Source: Ectothiorhodospiraceae bacterium WFHF3C12
GTDB lineage: Bacteria; Pseudomonadota; Gammaproteobacteria; Nitrococcales; Nitrococcaceae
Direction of reading: 5' to 3'
Length of the DNA: 64,000 nt
Assembly: GCA_013519935.1 (NCBI GenBank)
Contig: JACDUA010000018.1
Coordinates: 1 to 64,000, forward strand
Part shown: positions 57,576-64,000 of the stretch, piece after piece
How positions within the stretch are numbered: position 1 is the stretch's first letter
Layout: each line of letters begins with the position of its first letter
Translations under genes and position numbers: made by a program
Notes under the pieces: generated by a model
What the model was told of the DNA's origin: nothing
Databases searched by the model: none
What the model saw: only the letters and a program-made list of their open reading frames with translations

Positions 57576-57594
57576 CATGCGACGTCCCGCAATC

Positions 57595-58191
57595 CTACTG
57601 CGGCGCTATTGTCGCCGTGAGGCCGCGGCGGTAGACGGTAACGTCCTGGTCGGTGGTGTTGAGTTTGGCGCCGCACAGGGAGTAGGTCACGTCGCCGGTG
57701 ACGCCGGTGTCGAAACCCGTGAAGGATATGGTCATCGACTGGTACTGGTTGCTCGTGGACGCGGGGCGCCACCAGCCGGCCCCGACTAGATTTGCGTTGG
57801 ATGCCGTGCCTTTGCAGATGCCGAACCGGTACCGGTCGGTGCCGTCGAGGTTGCCGCCCTCCACCACCACATGAGCGTTAAAGCTGATGTCCACCGGGGT
57901 GTTGCCCGCGGATACGGTCATGCCCTGGATCTGCGTCCAGGTCGTCGTGTTGATGTTCACCGGGTTGCTGAAACTGGTGTCCTGGAAGCCGTTGATCCAC
58001 GGCATGGAACGGGCATTGTCGGAAACCCCCGTGCGCAACCGCTCGAAGTTGCCGTTCAGGTCGCCGGACGTGAGCGTGTCTCCCTGGTTGAAGTCGTTGA
58101 TGGCGTTCCTTGGCACCTCGCCGGCCAGGGCCGGGCCCGAAGCCACGATACCGGCGATGAGCGCGCTGAGCTGAATGGTGGAAATGCGCAT
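57595..58191 (-). CDS. Secreted protein with N-terminal NFERL-type motif
   Basis: 198 aa from the ATG at 58191 (GGGGAG ribosome site). A signal peptide ends at GPALAG (about residue 24). The mature start contains INDFNQGDTLTSGDLNGNFE, resembling a motif (F-x-G-x-x-(I/L)-(T/S)-A-x-x-(V/L)-N-x-N-F) that begins many exported gammaproteobacterial proteins and usually precedes a coiled coil or beta structure. The rest is beta-rich (INTTTWTQIQGMTVSAGN, VDISFNAHVVVEGGNLDGTD) and resembles a jelly-roll or TNF-like fold. Two cysteines may form a disulfide. Function unknown. Confidence 0.72.
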   Translation of the reverse strand: MRISTIQLSALIAGIVASGPALAGEVPRNAINDFNQGDTLTSGDLNGNFERLRTGVSDNARSMPWINGFQDTSFSNPVNINTTTWTQIQGMTVSAGNTPVDISFNAHVVVEGGNLDGTDRYRFGICKGTASNANLVGAGWWRPASTSNQYQSMTISFTGFDTGVTGDVTYSLCGAKLNTTDQDVTVYRRGLTATIAPQ

Positions 58192-58262
58192 GGTTTCGCT
58201 CCCCCTCGCTTGATCGTGAACGGCGCGTCTATGGGAATGCTGATGACCCGTGGTGCGACGCC

Positions 58263-58403
58263 TTAGCCCAACGAGCAATTCCCGACCTCGCTCTGGCCTA
58301 CGACGCAGGTGCTCTCCGAAGTGCCGCCACCGCCGCCGCCCCCGCAGGACGTGGCGGCGAGGGCCAGCACCAGCGTGCAGACCGTGGTGGCAACACGCTT
58401 CAT
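58263..58403 (-). CDS. Small lipoprotein, 46 aa
   Basis: An ATG at 58403 is preceded by GGGGGG. The 46-residue product begins MKRVATTVCTLVLALAATSC, a clear lipoprotein signal with lipobox ATSC, then a run of seven Gly and a short tail with two cysteines (STCVVGQSEVGNC). It lies 71 bp before the secreted protein gene on the same strand and may be co-transcribed with it. Too short to assign a family. Confidence 0.65.
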   Translation of the reverse strand: MKRVATTVCTLVLALAATSCGGGGGGGTSESTCVVGQSEVGNCSLG

Positions 58404-58628
58404 GGTGGTCCCCCCTCTTTCGCGCGATTGACGCCGTTTCAGGCTAGGTATCCTGCGGCTTCCACAACATGGCCCGCATGGGGGAGCGAGTGTGAAAGGG
58501 TTCACATCAGCGTGACTCCACTGCGGGTGTGCCGGCCCCGTCGAACGCCGGCCCCGACGCCCGGCTGCCTCGGTTGGCCCGCGCCCGCGTGCCGGCCTAT
58601 GCTTTCTGGCTCGGGCCGCGAGGAGAGA

Positions 58629-59717
58629 ATGATGGCACTGGAAACCCTGCTCGAAGGCTTGCGCCCCTGGGCGTGGCCGGCCGTCGTCTCCGCCGGCGCG
58701 CTGATTCTGGTCCTGACCGCGTACTGGCTGACCCTGAAAGGGCTTCGCCGGGTCCTGCCGGGGGAGGGCATCGGCAGGATGTTCCTGGACAACGCCGCCC
58801 GTGCCCTGGGGGCCGTGATCAGCCTGCTGGTCCTGCGCCTGGTCTGGCAGGGCGCGCCCGCGGACCTGCCGCAGATGGGCGTCGTGGCCCATGTCATCAC
58901 CCTGGGCCTGATCGTCGCCTTGACCTGGGCGGCCGTGCGCTGCTCGGCGGCCATCGGTGACGTCATCGTCCATCTGTATCCGCCGCTGGAGCACCAGAGC
59001 CGCCAGGCCCGCAAGATCGAGACGCAAACGCGGTTCGTGACCCGGGGTCTCAATATTCTGTTCGTCGTCGTGGGGCTGGCTGCCGCGCTCATGACGTTTC
59101 CGCCGGTGCGTCAGCTCGGCACCAGCCTGCTGGCCTCGGCGGGCATTGGCGGCATCGTGCTGGGTTTCGCCGCGCGGCCGGTGTTGACCAACCTTCTCGC
59201 CGGCATGCAGATCGCACTCACGCAGCCTTTCCGCATCGATGACGTGTTGTACGTGCAGGGGGAATGGTGCTGGGTGGAGGAGGTGACCAGTACCTACGTG
59301 GTGCTTCGCGTCTGGGATTTGCGGCGGCTGGTCATGCCCCTGCAGTGGTTCATCGACAATCCTTTCCAGAACTGGACCCGGCACACCACCAACCTTATAG
59401 GTACCGTCTTCCTCTGGGTGGATTACCGTATGCCCGTGGATGCACTCCGGGCGGAGTTCGACCGGATTCTGGCCGAGGCGCCGCAATGGGACGGCCAGAC
59501 CAGCTCGGTCCAGGTAACCGACGCCGACCCGCGCGCCATGCAGGTGCGATTCCTGGTCAGCGCCCGCAACTCGTCGCTGAACTGGGAGCTGCGCTGCCAT
59601 GTCCGCGAACGCCTGGTGGCATTCGTGCAGGCGAATTTCCCCGAGTACCTGCCGAGGGTGCGGGCCAGCCTCGAAGCCTCCGATGCGGGTCAGAAACCCG
59701 GGATTTCCGGCCAGTAG
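58629..59717 (+). CDS. Small mechanosensitive channel (MscS family)
   Basis: 362 aa from the ATG at 58629 (AGGAGAGA). Three to four N-terminal helices, then the MscS pore and beta domain: LGTSLLASAGIGGIVLGFAA, RPVLTNLLAGMQIALTQPFR, IDDVLYVQGEWCWVEEVTST, YVVLRVWDLRRLVMPLQWFI. The pore-lining GIGGIVLGFAA replaces the Ala/Gly zipper GLALGLA. It resembles the YbdG/YnaI-type proteins without a large periplasmic N-terminus. It releases solutes on membrane tension. Transcribed alone. Confidence 0.92.
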   Translation: MMALETLLEGLRPWAWPAVVSAGALILVLTAYWLTLKGLRRVLPGEGIGRMFLDNAARALGAVISLLVLRLVWQGAPADLPQMGVVAHVITLGLIVALTWAAVRCSAAIGDVIVHLYPPLEHQSRQARKIETQTRFVTRGLNILFVVVGLAAALMTFPPVRQLGTSLLASAGIGGIVLGFAARPVLTNLLAGMQIALTQPFRIDDVLYVQGEWCWVEEVTSTYVVLRVWDLRRLVMPLQWFIDNPFQNWTRHTTNLIGTVFLWVDYRMPVDALRAEFDRILAEAPQWDGQTSSVQVTDADPRAMQVRFLVSARNSSLNWELRCHVRERLVAFVQANFPEYLPRVRASLEASDAGQKPGISGQ

Positions 59718-59771
59718 GCGGCACCGGGCCGGATTGTCGGCATCGTGATGCGGGGTTACGCTTCCATGAAG

Positions 59772-59797
59772 CGGGAATGCCCCGAGGTGCATTCCCG
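59772..59797 (+). terminator. Hairpin after the mechanosensitive channel gene
   Basis: Perfect 9-bp stem CGGGAATGC / GCATTCCCG with an 8-nt loop, 54 bp beyond the channel stop. No T-run follows, so termination is uncertain. Confidence 0.4.
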
Positions 59798-59951
59798 AGA
59801 AGACGCCGCTTCCCGTTGACGGCTGTGCCGAAGCCGGCGGAACGGGAAATCGTGGAAGCGCCGACTGGGCTCGCGCGTTACTCCGGCGCGAATGGGCGAT
59901 GCGGTTGAGGACCGGTCCCGAGGTCCCCGACAACAAGGACGAGTCGTTTCG

Positions 59952-60806
59952 ATGGATATTGGGCCACGACGAGCACTGGTTGCCGCGCTGGCAGGACTGG
60001 CCCTGCTGACGGGCTGCGCCGGCGTGCCCACCGAGCGGGCGCCGTCCGCCGGCGAGCGACTGGAGCAGGGTCGGGAAGCGTGGGCCCGGGGCGACTACGA
60101 GGCGGCGCTGGAGCCCCTCAGGTCCGCGGCCGCGCAGGGAGAAGCCCGCGCGCTCTATGCCCTCGGTTACCTGTATTTTTACGGGCGCGGTGTCGATCAG
60201 GACCGTGCTCGCGGCATTGAAATGATCCGGCGCTCAGCGAAGAGCGGTGATCCGTTGGCCGTGGAAGCCCTTGGCCGCATCGCCGATGCGCGGGGTATTT
60301 CGCGCAAACCGATGGACGACGATGTCCGCGGCGGGGCGGCGCCGGCCGCGGGAGGCCGTACGTCTCAGGCGAATATGGCGCCTCCCCCGGCCACCGATCC
60401 CGCGGCATCCGGCGATGGCTCCGCGGTAGAGGGCGGCACGGAGTCCGCCGCGCCCAAGCCGGGCGACGCTGCGGATTCCGGGGAGCCGGCCGGCAAATGG
60501 TTGAGCCAGCGTGACCCGGAGCATTACACCATCGAGCTGATTGCGCTGCGCGACCGCGATACCGTGCAGCGCTACCGGGATCTTTACCTGAGTCGCAGCC
60601 CGCCACCCCAGCCGGTGCAGGTCGTGGAGACCATGCGGCGGGGCGTGCGCTGGCTGTTGCTCGTGATGGGGGACTATGCCGACCCCGAAGAGGCACGCCG
60701 CGCGATCGATGCTCTGCCGCCGCTGCTCAAGGCGGGCAAGCCGAAGCCGCTGCAGTTCCGGAATCTATCGGTTTCGGGGCCGCAGGCGGCGTTGGGCCGA
60801 GAATGA
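59952..60806 (+). CDS. Sel1-repeat/SPOR-domain lipoprotein
   Basis: 284 aa from the ATG at 59952. A lipobox LLTGC (Cys about 22) follows the signal peptide. Residues about 35-110 are TPR/Sel1 repeats: AWARGDYEAALEPLRSAAAQ GEARALYALG and YLYFYGRGVDQDRARGIEMI. After a Pro/Ala/Gly-rich acidic linker, residues about 200-270 are SPOR-like (YTIELIALRDRDTVQRYRDL and VRWLLLVMGDYADPEEARRA), which bind denuded septal peptidoglycan. The protein is likely involved in cell-wall or division processes at the outer membrane. Confidence 0.87.
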   Translation: MDIGPRRALVAALAGLALLTGCAGVPTERAPSAGERLEQGREAWARGDYEAALEPLRSAAAQGEARALYALGYLYFYGRGVDQDRARGIEMIRRSAKSGDPLAVEALGRIADARGISRKPMDDDVRGGAAPAAGGRTSQANMAPPPATDPAASGDGSAVEGGTESAAPKPGDAADSGEPAGKWLSQRDPEHYTIELIALRDRDTVQRYRDLYLSRSPPPQPVQVVETMRRGVRWLLLVMGDYADPEEARRAIDALPPLLKAGKPKPLQFRNLSVSGPQAALGRE

Positions 60807-60866
60807 ACCGGCCGGGCTTGGCCGGGCGGTTCAGGGTATCCGTCGACGCCCTGTCCGAAGGGGAGC

Positions 60867-61253
60867 TCAGGGGCGTTGGCCAGCCCACCTCGCCAGCTCC
60901 CCGACACGTTCGGCGAGGTCCCGGTAGATCCGGTCCGCCTGGTTGGGGTCGAAATCCTCGTGGTTGCGTTTCTTGACGCCTTGTTCACTGAGCTCGAGGT
61001 GAAGGTGAACCGGGACGGCATGCCGGCTCAGGCAGCGGCGGGCGCAGACCAGCGGGCAGCCGTCGAGGACGACTACAGGGGCGCCGGATTTCGCGGTTCG
61101 GACGAGTCCGTCCACGTCGCCCCCGACGCCGGCAATGCAGGACATGCGGGCGATGCCGTCGCGGTCGAGGCGCAGCGCCAGGGCATTCGTCATCTGGGCC
61201 GCGCTGGAGCATCCGGAGCACGAATAGACGATGGGTTTTCGGCGGCGTTGCAT
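60867..61253 (-). CDS. DGC-motif putative zinc-binding protein
   Basis: 128 aa (ribosome site GGGGCAGG). The N-terminus has a CSGCSSAAQMTNALALRLDR motif, then SCIAGVGGDVDGLVRTAKS and the characteristic VVLDGCPLVCARRCL with DGC and closely spaced cysteines. This is the DGC domain family, predicted to bind zinc through its cysteines. The last 40 residues are acidic and helical. Homologues lie near metal- or sulfur-related genes elsewhere, but no such genes are adjacent. It is divergent from the esterase gene at 61430. Confidence 0.88.
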   Translation of the reverse strand: MQRRRKPIVYSCSGCSSAAQMTNALALRLDRDGIARMSCIAGVGGDVDGLVRTAKSGAPVVVLDGCPLVCARRCLSRHAVPVHLHLELSEQGVKKRNHEDFDPNQADRIYRDLAERVGELARWAGQRP

Positions 61254-61429
61254 GGTCCTGCCCCAGTCCGTTTTCTATGATGCGGAGTCTGAACCGCCGC
61301 GTCCCGCGCTGCCTTGATGTCGATTAAGTCCTTGCGGGGCGGTCCGGCAAGCGCTGGTGCGGACGGCAAGTCGTTGTCGGGCGACCCGCGGGATGTCGCA
61401 GGCGTGCACGGCCAGGGGAGACCTTCATC

Positions 61430-62320
61430 GTGAGTGTTCGGGCAAGGGCCGTTGCGTTCGTGTTGAGGCACAGCCTCAAACGGGTGCTGGCGCACGCCGA
61501 CAGCGTGGCCATGTTGCGTGGCGCCTTGGCCAGCGGCCCCTACCGCGTGCCAGGCGATGTGTACCGCGAGGCCGGCAACGTAGCCGGCGTTGCCGGTGAA
61601 TGGATGTTGCCCTGTGGCGGGGTACGTCGCGGAACCCTCCTCTACCTGCATGGCGGCGGGTATTTCGCGTGCTCGCCGCGTACGCATCGGCCCTATAGCT
61701 GCTACTTCGCCCGCTGTGGCTGGCGGGTCTTCGTCCCGGATTACCGGCGTGCCCCCGAGCACACCTTCCCGACGCCCATTGAGGATGCACAGACGGTCCT
61801 GTCCGGGCTTGCCGCGGAAGTCGATATTTCTCGCCGGCTCGTGATTGCCGGCGACTCGGCCGGCGGCGGCCTGGCCCTTGCGCTCATGGTGGCCGAGCGT
61901 GACGCCGGGCGGCCCCTCCCGGCCGGTGCCGCGCTGTTCTCCCCCTGGACCGATCTTACGGTCAGCGGCGGATCCGTGGAGCAGAACCGGCGCCGCTGCG
62001 CCATGTTCACCGGTGATATCCTTCGCCGCGGCGCCGCGCTGTACCTCGATGGCGCCGATCCCGGGAATCCGCTCGCCAGCCCGTTATATGCCGATCTCGC
62101 GGGATTGCCGCCGCTGCTGATCCACGTCAGCGAACACGAAACCCTGCGCGACGACGGGCTGCGCCTGGCCGAGCGGGCCGAGGCGGCAGGGGTGCCGGCC
62201 TTTGTCCGGCTCTGGAGCGGGGTGCCCCACGTGTGGCAGATCCTCTATCCGTTCATTCCGGAGGGACGGGAATCGCTGGCGCAGGCGGCGGGTTTCCTGG
62301 AAGGCCAGCTCCGGCATTGA
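61430..62320 (+). CDS. Alpha/beta hydrolase of the hormone-sensitive lipase (family IV) group
   Basis: 296 aa from a GTG at 61430, with GGGGAG in good position. The HSL-family motifs are intact: LYLHGGGYFACSPRTHRP (oxyanion HGGG), VFVPDYRRAPEHTFPTPIED, nucleophile IAGDSAGGGLALALMVAERD, then the HVSEHETLRDDGLRLAERA region and the catalytic His in GVPHVWQILY. There is no signal peptide, so it acts in the cytoplasm on short- or medium-chain esters. It is divergent from the DGC-motif gene and could link to lipid degradation. Confidence 0.93.
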   Translation: MSVRARAVAFVLRHSLKRVLAHADSVAMLRGALASGPYRVPGDVYREAGNVAGVAGEWMLPCGGVRRGTLLYLHGGGYFACSPRTHRPYSCYFARCGWRVFVPDYRRAPEHTFPTPIEDAQTVLSGLAAEVDISRRLVIAGDSAGGGLALALMVAERDAGRPLPAGAALFSPWTDLTVSGGSVEQNRRRCAMFTGDILRRGAALYLDGADPGNPLASPLYADLAGLPPLLIHVSEHETLRDDGLRLAERAEAAGVPAFVRLWSGVPHVWQILYPFIPEGRESLAQAAGFLEGQLRH

Positions 62321-62412
62321 GCCGGTCCCGGGCGATCGTGGGCGCCGGACCGGGACACCCCGCAGCAAGGACGGCGCGAATCGGCATCTACAGCGCCTGC
62401 TATCATTCTGGT

Positions 62413-62431
62413 CCGGGCCTTCACGGCCCGG
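62413..62431. other. Hairpin upstream of the PAS-GGDEF-EAL gene
   Basis: Perfect CCGGGCC-TTCAC-GGCCCGG stem-loop, 25 bp before the start codon at 62457. It could end the preceding esterase transcript or form part of the leader. No T-run follows. Confidence 0.4.
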
Positions 62432-62456
62432 CGATACATCGCGGCTGGGAGTTTTC

Positions 62457-64000
62457 ATGCGGCGGGACGCTCGGGACATTTCGCTGAATGCGCTGCTGCA
62501 GGCCGCGTTCCCCGGCCATGACAACCCGGTGATGGTCGTGGGGTGGAAGACGCGCCGTATCCTCGCCGCCAGCGAGAGCATGGCGCGCGTCTTCGGTTAC
62601 CGGCCCGATGAATTGCAGGATCGGACCACGGAAGTGCTGCATGTCGACCGGCACAGCTTCGAGCGCTTCGGCGAAATGACCGAAGCGGCGCTGGCGAAGT
62701 ACAAGGATTCCTTCCACGGCTACTACCGCATGGTCCGGCGTGACGGTTCCCGGTTCGACACCGAGAACTTTGTCAGCCTGGTCCGCGATCATCAGGGCCA
62801 CCCGGTCGCGGCCGTGAGCATGGTGCGGGACCTGAGCGAGGTGCAGCCGCTGGGCCCGGACCAGCAGTCCCCGCAGCCCGGTTTCCGGGCCCTGAATCAG
62901 AACCTGCCCGGCGCGGTGTTCGAACGCGTCAGCAAGCCCGACGGCACCATCGTTCACGGGCTGCTGCAGGGCAATCTGGGAGCGCGGCTCGGTATCGCCG
63001 ACGAGCATGCGCAGCAGAACGTTGCGCGTATCCTGGCGCTGATCGTTCCGGCGGACCGCCGTCGAATGCGCGAGGCTCTGAACCGTTCCGTGGCGAGCGG
63101 CTGTGCGGTGGACGTGGATATTCGGGCCCATACCGTGGACGGCGATCCGCGCTGGCTGCGCTGCATCGCCCAGCCCCAGCGCATGGACGACGGCTCCATG
63201 GCTCTGGGCGGCATCCTGCTGGATATCACGGAACAGAAAGAAGCCGAGCAGGGTCTGCGGCGATTGGCCATGTACGACGGCCTGACGGGTCTGCCGAACA
63301 CCGCCACGTTCGATCAGCGCCTCGAGGGCGCCATCGATCACGCCCGGCGCGCGGGGCGCAGGCTGGTGGTGGCCGAGCTTGATATCGAACGGTTCCACGC
63401 CATCAACGAGAGCCTGGGGTACGGATTTGGCGATCAGGCGCTGCGGGTGGTCGGCGAGCGCCTTTCCACGGTGGCCTTCGGCAATGACCTGGTCGCCCGC
63501 TTCCAGGGCGACGAGTTCCTCGTGCTGCGTCAGGACATCGGGTCGAACGAAGAGGTCGTCGGTGTCGCCCAGCAGCTGTTGAGTCTTTTCGAAGAGCCGC
63601 TGCGGCTTGACGGGGATAACCGATTCCTGGTGAAGCCGCGCCTCGGGCTGTCGGTGTATCCGGAGGACGGCGACACACCCGATGCGCTCCGGCGGTCGGC
63701 GGACCTGGCGCTGCAGCGTGCCCGGAGAAACCGGGGGGCGGGCTACGCCTTTTACTCTTCGGAAATGACCCGCGACGTGCTGGCCGCTCTGGAATTGGAG
63801 GACGACCTGCGGGAGGCCATCCGCTGCGGGGAGATCGGGCCAGTCTACCAGGCACAATATGATGTCTCGGGCACGGATATCATCGGTGTCGAAGCGTTGG
63901 CTCGGTGGACGCGTCGTGACGGGAACGCGGTTTCGCCTGGGCGTTTCATACCTCTGGCGGAAGACACCGGCCTCATTCACGATCTCGGCAGGCTTCTGGT
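62457..64000 (+). CDS. PAS-PAS-GGDEF-EAL signalling protein, 3' end outside the window
   Basis: 514 codons are visible and the frame remains open at the window end. The start (ATG at 62457) follows GGGAG at 5 bp. Residues about 15-125 are a PAS domain (VVGWKTRRILAASESMARVF, GYRPDELQDR) and a second PAS-like domain with PAC follows to about 258 (GGILLDITEQKEAEQGLRRL). The GGDEF domain has QGDEF at 350-354 (VARFQGDEFLVL), a first-position change often seen in composite proteins that no longer make c-di-GMP. The EAL domain starts around 455, with EAL at 479-481 (GVEALARWTRRDG). It therefore probably acts as a phosphodiesterase. The rest cannot be judged. Confidence 0.9.
   Translation, partial: MRRDARDISLNALLQAAFPGHDNPVMVVGWKTRRILAASESMARVFGYRPDELQDRTTEVLHVDRHSFERFGEMTEAALAKYKDSFHGYYRMVRRDGSRFDTENFVSLVRDHQGHPVAAVSMVRDLSEVQPLGPDQQSPQPGFRALNQNLPGAVFERVSKPDGTIVHGLLQGNLGARLGIADEHAQQNVARILALIVPADRRRMREALNRSVASGCAVDVDIRAHTVDGDPRWLRCIAQPQRMDDGSMALGGILLDITEQKEAEQGLRRLAMYDGLTGLPNTATFDQRLEGAIDHARRAGRRLVVAELDIERFHAINESLGYGFGDQALRVVGERLSTVAFGNDLVARFQGDEFLVLRQDIGSNEEVVGVAQQLLSLFEEPLRLDGDNRFLVKPRLGLSVYPEDGDTPDALRRSADLALQRARRNRGAGYAFYSSEMTRDVLAALELEDDLREAIRCGEIGPVYQAQYDVSGTDIIGVEALARWTRRDGNAVSPGRFIPLAEDTGLIHDLGRLL

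Noticed and set aside
58263-59936. A long minus-strand frame across the mechanosensitive channel gene
   Set aside because: Only its last 46 codons, with their own ribosome site and a lipoprotein signal, are coding; the rest is antisense to the channel gene.
62421-63980. A 519-codon minus-strand open frame at the right end
   Set aside because: Antisense to the PAS-GGDEF-EAL gene, which has clear motifs and a ribosome site on the plus strand.

Overview
The window is 64 kb of uniformly GC-rich DNA (roughly two-thirds G+C by eye) with dense, mostly non-operonic genes on both strands. The families present point to an aerobic, hydrocarbon- and lipid-using gammaproteobacterium, perhaps a halophilic Ectothiorhodospiraceae-like organism. 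They include a RIO1 kinase, SixA, QmcA/NfeD, DUF748, DUF3422, DUF5924 and DUF1289 proteins, FadH, KatG, PhaZ and an AlkB/rubredoxin system. The taxon is an inference, not a read-out. I saw no rRNA, tRNA, CRISPR array, insertion sequence or prophage.

Layout. 0-8 kb: a truncated membrane protein, a hidden 48-aa gene, RIO1 kinase, a pair of DUF4398 lipoproteins (the second with an OmpA domain), a zinc-ribbon/HEFGH membrane protein, SOUL and TfoX proteins, then a decayed DJ-1/PfpI gene beside a PepSY protein. 8-16 kb: CDGSH protein, a giant DUF748 protein, a HicB-like protein, katG behind a strong terminator, and intracellular PHA depolymerase. 16-24 kb: DUF4377-like lipoprotein, SPFH/NfeD pair, and a translationally coupled MFP-RND-TetR efflux operon with a readable promoter and operator. 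24-34 kb: lipase chaperone, AraC regulator, a secreted PETase-like polyester hydrolase, a PPC-domain lipoprotein, three paralogous LuxR-type regulators, a small beta-barrel, SixA and an alpha/beta hydrolase. 34-50 kb: two c-di-GMP enzymes (MASE1-GGDEF-EAL; MASE2-GAF-GGDEF) around fadH, a shortened ubiquitin-like/Mut7-C protein, dicarboxylate and formate/nitrite transporters, DUF3422, TPR, methyltransferase and AraC genes. 50-64 kb: secreted cyclase, SDR, DUF3253/DUF5924, the alkB-rubA1-rubA2-rubB alkane hydroxylase cluster, SDR, unknown secreted proteins, a mechanosensitive channel, Sel1/SPOR lipoprotein, DGC-motif protein, HSL-family esterase, and a PAS-GGDEF-EAL protein cut by the window end.

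How it fits together. Several genes fit growth on hydrophobic carbon: terminal alkane hydroxylation (alkB with two rubredoxins and a reductase), unsaturated fatty acid beta-oxidation (fadH), storage-polyester mobilisation (phaZ), extracellular polyester/ester hydrolysis (PETase-like enzyme, Lif-type foldase, two more alpha/beta hydrolases) and peroxide defence (katG). The most notable locus is 23.7-26.7 kb. There a hydrolase with the hallmark residues and disulfide cysteines of type II PET hydrolases lies beside an AraC regulator that is translationally coupled to a divergent lipase-specific foldase.
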